Positions 16,509-25,327 of a stretch of DNA of 64,000 nucleotides are shown piece by piece. Source of the stretch: Bacillota bacterium. GTDB taxonomy: Bacteria; Bacillota; Clostridia; Christensenellales; Aristaeellaceae. Within the stretch, counting starts at the first letter, position 1. The number at the start of each line of letters is the position of its first letter. Location of the stretch: NCBI GenBank assembly GCA_023421395.1, contig JAEZTL010000021.1, positions 1-64,000 on the forward strand, written 5' to 3'. Position numbers and translations under genes: made by a program. The notes beneath the pieces were generated by a model, which was given only the letters and a program-made list of their open reading frames with translations, did not search any database and had not been told where the DNA came from.

Positions 16509-18161
16509 TTAGAACCCGCCGCCCGGGCCGCCGCCGCTGGGCATACCGCCGCCGCCGAAGTCGCCGCCGCCCATGCCGCCGCCGAAGCCCTGCTGGGTGC
16601 TGGTGCTGCTGTCGGACGAGTCGCGCTTGATCAGCACGCTGTCACCCTCCTCAAGCCCGGAGAGGATCTGCACATACTCGTCGTTGGAAGAGCCGATGGT
16701 AACGTTGGCCGTCTGGCCGCTGGCCAGCGTAACGTAGTTCTGATTGTTCGAGGTGGAGACCGCCTCGACCGGCACCAGCAGCGCGTCCTGAATGTCCGTG
16801 GTGACGATGTTGATCGAAGCCGTCATGCCGTCCATCAGACCGCTGGCGCTATCCAGCGCGACAGTCACGGTATAGGTGGCCACGCCGCCGGACACGGTGC
16901 CCACGCCGGAGATCTTGGTGACCTTGCCGGTGAAGGTCTGGTTGGGATAGGCGTCGATTTCAACGTCTACTTCCTGACCAACCTGAACGTTGACGATGTC
17001 CAGCTCGTCTACAGAAGCCACGACGTTGAACTGGCTGTCGGATTGCATCGTAACCGCCGCCGTGGAACCCTCCTCCAGAAGCTGACCGACGGAGGCGCTG
17101 ACCGCGGTGATGACGCCGTCGATGGGCGCCTTGATGGTCAGGTTCTCCTGATCGGTGAGCGCGTTGTCCAGCGCGGTGCGGGCCTCGTCGTAGGTATAGA
17201 GCGCCTGCTGAAGTTCTGCCGAGGGAATGCGGCCGGTGACGTAGAACAGCTTCGCGCCGGAGGCGACGGAGTCGTTGTCTTCATAATAGATGGTATCGAT
17301 CGTGCCGCCGATCGAGGTGACCGGAACCGGCATGTTGATCTCCAGCAAACCCTCGCCGATTTTTTCTCCTTGCAGTGTGGTGACCAGCGCGGCGGTGCCC
17401 ACGTCGTAGTCGTCGTCAGCCACGGTGACGGAAATCTTGCCGCCCAGGCCGTCCGCCTGATCCACGACGCCCGCGACTTCCGCATTGTCAATCCAGACGC
17501 TGACCGCGTCGCCCACGGTGAAGGTGTTGTTTACCTGGGGCTCAAACTCGATCTTCATTTTGTCGTCACGGGAGATCACACAGAGATATCCGGTGGTCTT
17601 CATGATGACGGAGATGTCGTCGTCTTCCTCGACGTCCTCAATCAGCTTGATGGTACCGGCGGACGGCGCGTATACGTAGTAATCCGTGCCGGTGTCGCGC
17701 ACCTCGCTCAGCGCCACCTGCGCGGCGAAGAGGTCTGACTGCAGCGACGAGATTTCGGTCTCAAGGTCGGTAGAGGACAGCCTCAACAGCGTATCGCCTG
17801 TCTTCACCGTGTCGCCAACTTCCACGTTGACCGACTCAACCTTGCCTTCGGCCTCATTGTAAACATCCTTGGTGGATGCGGGGCTCAGGCTGCCGGAGCC
17901 GTAGACCGTGACCTGAAGCTCGCCTTTTTTTGCGGTGGAGTAGCTGCCGGCCGATATGCTGCTCGAACTGCCGGAACTGCCTGTTCGGGCGGAACCGGAG
18001 CTCGAACTGCCCGAGGTCGATGCAGTTTGGCGGCCGCTGCTCGAGGAGCCGCCGATCATTGACGAAACGGTCGGCCACGCAAACGCCGCAAGCACCGCCA
18101 AGACGACCACAAGTATGACCCATTTGACCCATTTGGCGCCCACGCCGCGTTTTTTCATCAT
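16509..18161 (-). CDS. MacA/HlyD-type periplasmic adaptor (efflux membrane fusion protein, 550 aa)
   Basis: Membrane-anchored adaptor for the MacB-type transporter. One N-terminal transmembrane helix (WVILVVVLAVLAAFAWP) is followed by a Ser/Gly/Thr linker, a biotinyl-lipoyl-like half domain (VESVNVEVGDTVKTGDTLL), a short coiled region, the second lipoyl half (TIKAPIDGVITAVSASVGQL) and beta-barrel domains. An inserted region around residues 170-320 makes it longer than typical MacA. The last 27 residues are almost only Gly, Met, Phe and Pro. The ATG at 18161 has GGGAGG 8 nt upstream. It is the first gene of the three-gene minus-strand set. Confidence 0.85.
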   Translation of the reverse strand: MMKKRGVGAKWVKWVILVVVLAVLAAFAWPTVSSMIGGSSSSGRQTASTSGSSSSGSARTGSSGSSSSISAGSYSTAKKGELQVTVYGSGSLSPASTKDVYNEAEGKVESVNVEVGDTVKTGDTLLRLSSTDLETEISSLQSDLFAAQVALSEVRDTGTDYYVYAPSAGTIKLIEDVEEDDDISVIMKTTGYLCVISRDDKMKIEFEPQVNNTFTVGDAVSVWIDNAEVAGVVDQADGLGGKISVTVADDDYDVGTAALVTTLQGEKIGEGLLEINMPVPVTSIGGTIDTIYYEDNDSVASGAKLFYVTGRIPSAELQQALYTYDEARTALDNALTDQENLTIKAPIDGVITAVSASVGQLLEEGSTAAVTMQSDSQFNVVASVDELDIVNVQVGQEVDVEIDAYPNQTFTGKVTKISGVGTVSGGVATYTVTVALDSASGLMDGMTASINIVTTDIQDALLVPVEAVSTSNNQNYVTLASGQTANVTIGSSNDEYVQILSGLEEGDSVLIKRDSSDSSTSTQQGFGGGMGGGDFGGGGMPSGGGPGGGF

Positions 18162-18305
18162 GGATAAACCCTCCCAATCGTGTTGATGGGCATATTTTAC
18201 TGGGAATGTGCGGCAAACCTGTGGCGTAGGCTCGCGATGTTTGTGAACGTTGGCGGCCAAAAATCGGTCGGGCCCGGGCGTTTCATGCTTGTTTACAAAT
18301 CGCGC

Positions 18306-18335
18306 TAGACATTCTGCCCGAGGTTGGAGTATGAT
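18306..18335 (+). promoter_or_regulatory. Candidate promoter of the ABC exporter gene
   Basis: TAGACA (18306-18311) and TATGAT (18330-18335) with an 18-bp spacer, 32 bp before the start codon. A weaker minus-strand promoter for the adaptor gene (TTGCCG, 16-bp spacer, TATGCC) is possible in the same 200-bp divergent region. Confidence 0.5.
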
Positions 18336-18367
18336 CAACGTATTGTCATGAAACAAACGGAGGAAGC

Positions 18368-20194
18368 ATGAGCGAGCGGGCCGCGCGCCGTCCGGGCGCG
18401 AAGAAGTCCTGGGTCTTAATCCGGAGGTTCCTGCCTTACTATAAGCCATATCGCGGGGTTCTCGCTGCGGACCTGGGCTGCGCGGCGCTGACGACGGTGT
18501 GCGAGCTGGTGCTGCCGCTGATCGTCCGGTTCATCACCGATACCGCCATGCGTGATCTGGCCAGCCTGACGGCCCAGATCGTTCTGAAACTCGGCGGTGC
18601 GTACGTGATCCTTCGCCTTATGGATACCGCCGCCTACTACTATATGGCTTCCGCGGGGCACATCATGGGCTCCCGCATAGAAACCGACCTGCGTCGGGAT
18701 CTGTTTTCCCACCTGCAGGCGCTCTCGAATTCCTTCTATGATAACGCCAAGACCGGCCAGCTGATGAGCCGTATCACCACCGACCTCAACGATGTAACGG
18801 AGTTCGCGCACCATTGTCCGGAGGAGTTCTTTATTGCGGCGCTCAAGCTGGTGGGTGTGTTCGTGATCCTGTGCACGATGAACGTTGGGCTGACGCTGAT
18901 CATCTTCATTGCGCTGCCGATGATGTTTCTGGCGCTGGGATTTTTCAATAAGAACATGCGCAGCGCCTTCAAGAGCGCGCGCTACCAGCTGGGCGAGCTC
19001 AACGCGCAGGTGGAGGACAGCCTTCTGGGCATCCGCGTGGTGAAGGCGTTTGCCAACGAGGATCTGGAGAAGACCAAGTTTGAGAGCGGCAATCGCCGCT
19101 TCCTCTCGATCAAGCGCGAAATGTACCTGTGGATGGGCGCGTTCCATTCCAGCACCCGCTTCTTCGACGGGATGATGTACATTTTGGTGGTGGTGGTCGG
19201 CGCGCTGTATATGATCCGCGGCGCGATTATGCCGGGAGACCTGGTGGCATATCTTCTCTATGTCACCACGCTGCTCACTTCCATCAGCCGCATCGTCGAG
19301 TTTACCGAGCAGTTCCAACGGGGCATGACCGGCATTGAGCGGTTTGTTGAGGTGATGGACGAACGCCCCGGCGTCGTGGACGCGCCCGAAGCGAAGGCCC
19401 GTATTATTTCGCGCGGCGAGGTGCGCTTTGAGCATGTCAGCTTTTCCTACGAACCGGGCGGGGAAGAAGTGCTCAGCGACATCAGTCTCGCCGTGGAGCC
19501 GGGCGAATCCATTGCGCTCGTAGGGCCTTCCGGCGGCGGCAAGACCACGCTGTGCAGCCTGATCCCGCGCTTTTACGAGCCCACAAAGGGGCGGATCCTG
19601 ATCGACGGCGTCGATATTCGCGATTTTACACTGGAATCCCTCCGATCCCAGATCGGCGTTGTGCAGCAGGATGTATACCTGTTTGCCGGGAGCGTTCGCG
19701 ACAACATCGAGTATGGAAGGCCCGGCGCGACCCCTGAGGAGATCGTCGCGGCCGCAAAAAAGGCGGGCGCACATGAGTTCATCATGCAGATGCCCGAAGG
19801 CTACGATACCTACTTGGGCGAGCGTGGTGTGCGGCTCTCCGGCGGTCAGAAGCAGCGCGTTTCCATCGCCCGCGTGTTCCTCAAAAACCCGCCGATCCTG
19901 ATCCTGGACGAGGCCACCTCGGCGCTGGACAACGAATCCGAGCAGGTGGTACAGCACTCGCTGGAGTCGCTCATGAAGGGGCGCACCACCTTTACCATCG
20001 CCCACCGCCTGACCACCATCCGCGGCGCGAAGCTGATCCTGGTGTTGACCGACCGCGGCATCGAGGAGCAGGGCACCCACGGAGCGCTGATGGAGAAGTA
20101 TGGGCTGTACCGCGCGCTCTACAGCGCCTATGCGCTGGGAAAAAGTTCGGGCGATGAAGAAAAACAGACCGAAGCACTTTTTTCAAACGGGTAA
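18368..20194 (+). CDS. ABC exporter with fused membrane and ATPase domains (608 aa)
   Basis: Half-size type IV ABC exporter that works as a dimer, of the MsbA/BmrA/MdlB class. Six transmembrane helices occupy about residues 20-320. The ATPase has Walker A GPSGGGKTTLCSL, signature LSGGQKQRVSIARVFLKNPP, Walker B ILILDEATSALD and the H-loop TIAHRLTTI. Start is set by GGAGG before the ATG at 18368. It is divergent from the MacA-like set. Lipid or drug export is likely; the substrate cannot be inferred. Confidence 0.9.
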   Translation: MSERAARRPGAKKSWVLIRRFLPYYKPYRGVLAADLGCAALTTVCELVLPLIVRFITDTAMRDLASLTAQIVLKLGGAYVILRLMDTAAYYYMASAGHIMGSRIETDLRRDLFSHLQALSNSFYDNAKTGQLMSRITTDLNDVTEFAHHCPEEFFIAALKLVGVFVILCTMNVGLTLIIFIALPMMFLALGFFNKNMRSAFKSARYQLGELNAQVEDSLLGIRVVKAFANEDLEKTKFESGNRRFLSIKREMYLWMGAFHSSTRFFDGMMYILVVVVGALYMIRGAIMPGDLVAYLLYVTTLLTSISRIVEFTEQFQRGMTGIERFVEVMDERPGVVDAPEAKARIISRGEVRFEHVSFSYEPGGEEVLSDISLAVEPGESIALVGPSGGGKTTLCSLIPRFYEPTKGRILIDGVDIRDFTLESLRSQIGVVQQDVYLFAGSVRDNIEYGRPGATPEEIVAAAKKAGAHEFIMQMPEGYDTYLGERGVRLSGGQKQRVSIARVFLKNPPILILDEATSALDNESEQVVQHSLESLMKGRTTFTIAHRLTTIRGAKLILVLTDRGIEEQGTHGALMEKYGLYRALYSAYALGKSSGDEEKQTEALFSNG

Positions 20195-20325
20195 AATTCG
20201 GAGGCGTCGCTTTGAGAATTTGGTTTGTTAAAGAAAACAGACCGAAGTCAAGGATTTGGACGGTGGCTGATCACGCCCGCAAGCCGCGCCCGGGGTAAAA
20301 ACGGCAGCAAGTTCCATGTTTTAAT

Positions 20326-20354
20326 TTGCAAACCCATCACATGTGTGCTAAAAT
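20326..20354 (+). promoter_or_regulatory. Promoter of the acyltransferase/glycosyltransferase pair
   Basis: TTGCAA (20326-20331) and TAAAAT (20349-20354) with a 17-bp spacer, 41 bp before the start codon. Confidence 0.65.
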
Positions 20355-20395
20355 GATTCAGGAGCCGAGCGGCTCGTAAGAAGGGATACACTCAA

Positions 20396-20914
20396 ATGTT
20401 TAGCCGCTTTATGATGACATTGCCCGTTTTCATCGGGCAGTTTTTCAAGTTTGCGTTGATCGTTGCATTTATCGGCGCGGCTTCGCATTATGTAGGACAG
20501 CTTTTGCCCCGAAAGAACTTCGATTTTGCCGCCGCCCCTTACGCTTCTTACAAGTGGGAAGAGGACGGCATGTTTTACACCAAGTTTAAAATTCAGTTCT
20601 GGAAGGACAAGGTTCCGGACATGAGCCAGTATGTCAAGAGCATGTTCCGGAAGAAGATTTCCGTGTTTCGAGATTTCGACTATATCAAGGAATTGATTCT
20701 GGAAACCTGCGTGGCGGAATTCGTCCATTGGATGCTGGTGCTGATCAGCCCCGTCTTCCTGGTGTTGATGGAAGGGTTGGCCGGGCGGATCGGTGCGGTG
20801 CTCTACGCGCTGGGGAACCTGCCCTTTGTGATGATCCAGCGCTACAACAGGCCCAGGCTGGTGCGCCTGATGAACCGGCAAAAGCGGCAGGAATTCGCGG
20901 ACAACCTGCAATGA
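20396..20914 (+). CDS. CrtO-like acyltransferase (glycosyl-4,4'-diaponeurosporenoate acyltransferase family, 172 aa)
   Basis: Small membrane protein with an N-terminal hydrophobic segment and a second one near residue 115. The block AEFVHWMLVLISPVF, then ALGNLPFVMIQRYNRPRL near the C-terminus, matches the pattern I recall for the staphylococcal CrtO acyltransferase that finishes staphyloxanthin. No carotenoid desaturase or synthase genes are nearby, so the acceptor is probably another glycolipid. The next gene is a membrane glycosyltransferase 17 nt downstream, which supports a two-step glycosylation and acylation role. Function is inferred from family similarity only. Confidence 0.7.
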   Translation: MFSRFMMTLPVFIGQFFKFALIVAFIGAASHYVGQLLPRKNFDFAAAPYASYKWEEDGMFYTKFKIQFWKDKVPDMSQYVKSMFRKKISVFRDFDYIKELILETCVAEFVHWMLVLISPVFLVLMEGLAGRIGAVLYALGNLPFVMIQRYNRPRLVRLMNRQKRQEFADNLQ

Positions 20915-20931
20915 TTTGAGGTGCAGCTCAT

Positions 20932-22218
20932 TTGATTCTTCATTTGGCCCTGATTCTGGGCTTGGCGTTTACGGTGTATGGTTGCTATTTTCTGGCGGTG
21001 GCGATCGCGGGCAACTTAATGAAGCGGCGAGGCATACCCTCCGCGCCTCCGGTCAGCCGTATCGCCGCGATCATCCCTGCCCGGAACGAACAGGCCGTCG
21101 TACCCAAGCTGGTGGACAGCCTGCTCAGACAGCGTTATCCGCGTACCCTCTTTGACATCTACGTTGTGCCCAATAACTGCACGGACATGACCCGTAAGGC
21201 TGCGCTGGATGCGGGCGCGATGGTGCTGGATTGCGACGTCCCGGTGCATTCCAAGGGCGAAGTGTTGCGCTGGACGTTCGAAAAGCTGATGAGCGGCGAT
21301 AAAAAATACGACGCTTTTTGCATCTTCGACGCCGACAATGTGGCGGACGGCGGCTTCTTTCAGGCGGTCAACAATGCGCTGGCGGCCGGATACGGCGTGG
21401 CGCAGGGGTACCGGGACAGCAAAAACCCCGATGACAACTGGGTGGCGGGCTGTACGTCCATCTTCTTCTGGTTCATGAACCGTTTTTTCAACCACGCCCG
21501 CTTCATGATGAAGATGTCGGCAGCCCTCAACGGGACCGGCATCATGATCAGCGCCGACACCATCCGGAAGATCGGCTTTGATACCTACACATTAACGGAG
21601 GACCAGGAGTTTACGGGCATTTGCGCGCTGAACGGCGTAAAGATCGGCTGGATGGAGGACGCCATCACCTACGATGAGCAGCCCATCACAATCCGGGATT
21701 CCTTTGTGCAACGCAGGCGCTGGGGCGCGGGCACGCTGCAGTGCTTCAGGCATTATGGCAAGGCGCTGTTTCGGACGATCCGCGAAAGGCGCAGTTTGGA
21801 TGCGCTGGATGTCTTGATTGTGTTCGGCGGAACGCCGTTGCAGGGCTTGGGCATCGCGTCCTTCGGGCTTTGTGTGGCGGAGTTTGTTCGTTTGGTCGCC
21901 GTCGCCGGCCCCCGGGCCGCCAGCGTGTGGGCGGCTTGGACGCTGCTTATGGCCATCGCCAGTACCTTTGCCGGCGGCTTTGCCGCGGTGGTGTTGGTCT
22001 GTACGGTGGAAAAGAAGTGGAGCCGCGCGCGGCTCCAGTGCCTCGTCATGATGGGCTTATACCTCTTGACCTGGATGCCGGCCAACATGCTGGCGCTGGT
22101 GACGCGGCCGCCCAAATGGGTGCAGATCCCGCACGTGATGGCCGTCGGCATCGACGACACGGTGGTCGAACCGTCCGCACCCTCCCGTTACGGCGCCAAG
22201 GAGACCGACGTCTCCTGA
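20932..22218 (+). CDS. Family 2 membrane glycosyltransferase (428 aa, TTG start)
   Basis: Transfers a sugar from a nucleotide donor to a membrane acceptor. One N-terminal transmembrane helix is followed by a GT-A domain: IAAIIPARNEQAVVPKLVDS, the DXD-like metal motif in FCIFDADNVAD near residue 131, the TEDQEF motif near 223, and the QRRRWGAG acceptor/processivity-type motif near 264. C-terminal hydrophobic helices follow. The start is TTG at 20932, chosen because GAGGTG lies about 8 nt upstream and no ATG precedes the first helix. With the CrtO-like gene it should make an acylated glycolipid. Confidence 0.83.
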   Translation: MILHLALILGLAFTVYGCYFLAVAIAGNLMKRRGIPSAPPVSRIAAIIPARNEQAVVPKLVDSLLRQRYPRTLFDIYVVPNNCTDMTRKAALDAGAMVLDCDVPVHSKGEVLRWTFEKLMSGDKKYDAFCIFDADNVADGGFFQAVNNALAAGYGVAQGYRDSKNPDDNWVAGCTSIFFWFMNRFFNHARFMMKMSAALNGTGIMISADTIRKIGFDTYTLTEDQEFTGICALNGVKIGWMEDAITYDEQPITIRDSFVQRRRWGAGTLQCFRHYGKALFRTIRERRSLDALDVLIVFGGTPLQGLGIASFGLCVAEFVRLVAVAGPRAASVWAAWTLLMAIASTFAGGFAAVVLVCTVEKKWSRARLQCLVMMGLYLLTWMPANMLALVTRPPKWVQIPHVMAVGIDDTVVEPSAPSRYGAKETDVS

Positions 22219-22554
22219 CGACGCCATTCCCGCAACGGACAGCGTGGGCCGCGTGGATCGCGGTTATGGAACGATCGCCTTTCGCCGGAAGACGCGCGGG
22301 AGCGTGCCGGGCGGAAGGTGTTTTTTGATGCCTGCCCGCCGGCGGAGAAGTCGAGAAACAAGAATGCGGACGGCGGGCCTTTAAAATTTAGAATCCGGCG
22401 GACGCCAATCGGGTGGCGATGAGCGCCGTCAAAATTGCCCTCGGGCCGACGTATGGCCCGGGGGCTTTTATTTGCACGGAGGCTCGCCAAACGCGACCAT
22501 CAAAAAATAAGAGATTATCGATTGTTGAATATCAATAAATAATTACTTAGACCA
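22219..22554. other. Intergenic stretch after the glycosyltransferase
   Basis: Contains the terminator at 22437-22473 and an AT-rich segment leading to the next promoter. Short GC-rich inverted repeats occur at 22330-22380. No convincing gene was found on either strand. Confidence 0.5.
22437..22473 (+). terminator. Rho-independent terminator after the glycosyltransferase
   Basis: An 11-bp stem with one G-U pair (GCCCTCGGGCC / GGCCCGGGGGC, loop GACGTAT) followed by TTTTATTT. Confidence 0.85.
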
Positions 22555-22583
22555 TTGACAAAATATATCGGTAGATTTATACT
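22555..22583 (+). promoter_or_regulatory. Promoter of the flavin reductase operon
   Basis: TTGACA (22555-22560) and TATACT (22578-22583) with a 17-bp spacer in an AT-rich context. The transcript would have a leader of about 195 nt. Confidence 0.85.
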
Positions 22584-22589
22584 GATTCA

Positions 22590-22721
22590 GGCGTCCGAAG
22601 GCGTCGCGTGGGGAGTCAGCGGATTCTCAAGCCTGTGTGCCCGCGTCCGAGGGCATGCAGGCTTGGCCGACGCCTTTGTGCTTTTGGGGTGGATACGGGG
22701 GAAAGAGGGGTGAGTGCTGGG
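22590..22721 (+). promoter_or_regulatory. Structured 5' leader, candidate regulatory RNA
   Basis: An outer 8-bp stem (AGGCGTCG at 22599-22606 with CGACGCCT at 22668-22675) encloses a 14-bp stem with two wobbles (22629-22642 with 22651-22664, loop GCGTCCGA). The loop sequence repeats 22591-22598. Just downstream lie four G-runs (22686-22689, 22697-22701, 22707-22710, 22719-22721) spaced by 7, 5 and 8 nt, a possible G-quadruplex. It matches no riboswitch class I can recognise, and ligand sensing is speculation. Confidence 0.5.
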
Positions 22722-22786
22722 TAGGATACAACCCGCATAAACAAAACGCGGTTGCCTTGTCCTTGAAGCATCGAAAGGAGATTTGT

Positions 22787-24664
22787 ATGAGCAGGAAGAT
22801 TCTGTCCGTCGTACTTGTCATTGCCATGATGTTCGGTTTCACTTGCACGGCGTTCGCTCAGGGCATGAAGCCCGGTGTGTACACCGAAACCGTCAAAGGC
22901 ATGTCTGAAGGCATGGTGGTTGAGGTCACCCTTTCCGAAGACGCCATCGTCAGCGTCGTCGTCAAATCCCACAACGAAACCCCTCCGGGCTATCCGGCCA
23001 TCGAAAAGCTCCCCCAGGCGATCGTCGACGCCCAATCCATCGAGGTGGACAGCGTCAGCGGCGCGACCATGTCCTCGGGCGGTATCAAGGCGGCTGTGAA
23101 GGCGGCGCTTGAGGAAGCCGGCGCGGATCTGGCTGCGTTCTCCGTCAAGGCGGAGCCCAAGGCGGAAGAGGCCGTATCCTACTTCCCGGTGATGGGTTCC
23201 TATGAAGTCCCGGCCCAGTGGGACGAGAGCTATGATATCGTCGTGGTCGGCGGCGGCTATGCGGGCATGGCGGCGGCGTACAGCGCGGTGACCAGCGGCG
23301 CCAGCACCGTGCTCGTCGAGAAGCTGTCCACCACGGGCGGAAACTCGGCCATCAACGGCGGCCAGTATGCGGCCTATACTTCGGAGATCGCCGAAAGGCT
23401 TCAGAAAGAGTTCAATCTGGAGCCCGATACCGCCGAAAAGCACATCGCGGACACGATGGCGGGCGGTGACAACATGTCCAACATCGAGCTTGTGAAAAAC
23501 TTTGTATACGCTTCGCCCTTCTACCTTAACCTGCTGCTGGACAACGGGCTTGAGGTTCGCGAAACCCTGGCGCGGCCCGGCGGACACTACGGCTACCGCA
23601 CCTACGTGACCAAGAACCAAGTGGGTTCGGACATCACCGAGGTTCAGAAGAAGATCCTCGAAGGCACGGACGCGGTGGTTGAACTGGACACCAAGATGGT
23701 GGAAATCTACCGCACCCGTGACGATGCCAACAAGATCGTCGGCATCCGCGTGGCCACGCCGGAGGGCTACAAGACCATCGAAGCCAAGAAGGGCGTCATC
23801 CTGGCCACCGGCGGCTTCAGCGCCAACGTGGAAATGCGTGAAACGCAGGTGCCCTACCTGACGGCGGACATCCCCACCACCAACAACGTGGCCGTCTCCA
23901 CCGGAGAGGGCATTTACCTGGCCCAGGCCATCGGCGCCAACACGACGCAGATGTCCAACATTCAGCGCTATCCCTTTGCCAATCCCAACAACGGCGTTTT
24001 GGACAAGTACGCTGTGTGGCCCTTTACCGGACCCAGCTACGGCGTTGTATATGTGGATTACACCGGCAACCGCTATGTGAACGAGGGCGAGCGGCGCGAC
24101 GTGTGTGCCAACGCCGCCGTCAATTCCGGTTTCATCTCCACCTACTGCATCTTCACGGAAAAGGTTGCCAGCTTTGTGTCCGCCGACGAGATCGCCCAGG
24201 GCGTCGCCAGCGGGCGCGTCCTGAAGGGTGAAACGCTGGAAGAACTGGCGGCGGCCATCAACGCTTATGCCGTCAAGGAGCAGTACCCGACGGTGGATCC
24301 CGCCGCGCTGAAGGCGACCATTGAAAAGCACAACGGCTTCATCGACAGCGGCGTGGACGAGGACTTTGGCAAGGTCATGGCCTCCACCATGGTTAAGATG
24401 GAGGAAGGCCCCTACTACGCCATTCCCCAGTTCCCGTCCGTTCACCACACCATGGGCGGCCTTGTCATTGACAAGTACACCCAGGTGAAGGACATTTACG
24501 GACAGGTAATTCCGGGCCTCTACGCGGCTGGCGAAGTCACCGGCGGCGTGCACGGCACCAACCGTCTGGGCTCCAACGCGGACGCGGACGCCTGCGGCAT
24601 GGGCTACATTTCCGGTTACTATGTGGCGACCGGCGAGCTTCCGGACTTCATTCCCGTGGAATAA
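22787..24664 (+). CDS. Exported FAD-dependent reductase with FMN-binding domain (625 aa)
   Basis: Flavocytochrome-c-like fumarate/urocanate-reductase family enzyme lacking haem motifs. A signal peptide (residues 1-25, AFA before Q) is followed by an FMN_bind domain with the flavinylation motif SGAT (Thr94) and then an FAD_binding_2 domain starting YDIVVVGGGYAGMAAAYSA near residue 150. The HTMGGLVIDKYTQV and GLYAAGEVTGGVHGTNRLG blocks near the end are typical of this family. FMN would be attached covalently by an ApbE enzyme, not seen in the window. It probably moves electrons to an organic acceptor outside the membrane. The acceptor is unknown. AAAGGAG sets the start at 22787. Confidence 0.87.
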   Translation: MSRKILSVVLVIAMMFGFTCTAFAQGMKPGVYTETVKGMSEGMVVEVTLSEDAIVSVVVKSHNETPPGYPAIEKLPQAIVDAQSIEVDSVSGATMSSGGIKAAVKAALEEAGADLAAFSVKAEPKAEEAVSYFPVMGSYEVPAQWDESYDIVVVGGGYAGMAAAYSAVTSGASTVLVEKLSTTGGNSAINGGQYAAYTSEIAERLQKEFNLEPDTAEKHIADTMAGGDNMSNIELVKNFVYASPFYLNLLLDNGLEVRETLARPGGHYGYRTYVTKNQVGSDITEVQKKILEGTDAVVELDTKMVEIYRTRDDANKIVGIRVATPEGYKTIEAKKGVILATGGFSANVEMRETQVPYLTADIPTTNNVAVSTGEGIYLAQAIGANTTQMSNIQRYPFANPNNGVLDKYAVWPFTGPSYGVVYVDYTGNRYVNEGERRDVCANAAVNSGFISTYCIFTEKVASFVSADEIAQGVASGRVLKGETLEELAAAINAYAVKEQYPTVDPAALKATIEKHNGFIDSGVDEDFGKVMASTMVKMEEGPYYAIPQFPSVHHTMGGLVIDKYTQVKDIYGQVIPGLYAAGEVTGGVHGTNRLGSNADADACGMGYISGYYVATGELPDFIPVE

Positions 24665-24673
24665 CGCCCATCG

Positions 24674-24710
24674 GGCGATCCCCTTTGCGCCTTTCGCAAA
24701 GGGGATCGCC
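24674..24710 (+). terminator. Long perfect hairpin after the flavin reductase
   Basis: A 16-bp perfect stem (24674-24689 with 24695-24710, loop CCTTT) followed by TTCCCTTC. With its weak U-tract it may stop only part of the transcription, lowering expression of the two downstream genes. Confidence 0.6.
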
Positions 24711-24742
24711 TTCCCTTCAGGCCGGTTTGTTAGGAGCGTATC

Positions 24743-25327
24743 ATGATCAAAAAACGGGATGCTTTGGTGGCGGGAATCCTGCTGTTGGTCGCGGCGGGCC
24801 TCTTTCTGCTGTCCGGAGGGATGCCCATGGCGACGTCCGCTCCCGCGGCGACGTCCGCCGCGGGGCAGATCGAGAAGGCGACGGTTGCCGCGGGAACGCC
24901 CGCCCCGACAGAGGAAATGCCCGCGGAAGCGTCGAGGACCGCGAAGGCTTCGACGACGCAGAATCCGGAGGTGGCGATGCCGACGGCCGCCCCTTCCGCC
25001 GGCGGCCCGGAGGAAGCCTATCTTCTGATCACGGTGCGCGGCGTGCAGTATGAGCCGATCGCGCTGGATGGGGAAGGGGAGTACACCCTCCGTCAAAAGG
25101 ACACCGGTGCGGAGAATACCATCCACGTGACGAAGGACAGCATCTGGATGTCTTCTTCCACCTGCGAGAACCAGGACTGCGTGGAGCAGGGCGTCGTATC
25201 GCTGGAAAACCGACAGAAGAGATTGTTGCAGAATATGATCATCTGCCTGCCGAACGAAGTAACCCTGGAACTCCTTACGGCAGAGGAAGCGGCGCAGGTG
25301 CGTGCCGAAAATGAGGATGTGGGATGA
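24743..25327 (+). CDS. NusG domain II-containing membrane-anchored protein (194 aa)
   Basis: One N-terminal transmembrane helix (ALVAGILLLVAAGLFLLSGG), an Ala/Pro/Thr/Glu linker of about 70 residues, and a C-terminal NusG_II-type beta domain with a Cys pair (TCENQDCVEQG) and NMIICLPNEVTLEL near the end. Proteins of this type are often found next to Gx-transporter and flavin/ApbE genes in Clostridia. The linker makes this copy longer than usual. It ends in a 4-nt overlap with the next gene. Function unknown; a redox or extracytoplasmic scaffold role is inferred from context. Confidence 0.8.
   Translation: MIKKRDALVAGILLLVAAGLFLLSGGMPMATSAPAATSAAGQIEKATVAAGTPAPTEEMPAEASRTAKASTTQNPEVAMPTAAPSAGGPEEAYLLITVRGVQYEPIALDGEGEYTLRQKDTGAENTIHVTKDSIWMSSSTCENQDCVEQGVVSLENRQKRLLQNMIICLPNEVTLELLTAEEAAQVRAENEDVG

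Noticed and set aside
20156..20250. Short direct repeat (AACAGACCGAAG) at the end of the ABC exporter and 70 bp downstream
   Set aside because: Only 12-15 bp, with no matching element or structure; likely a small local duplication.
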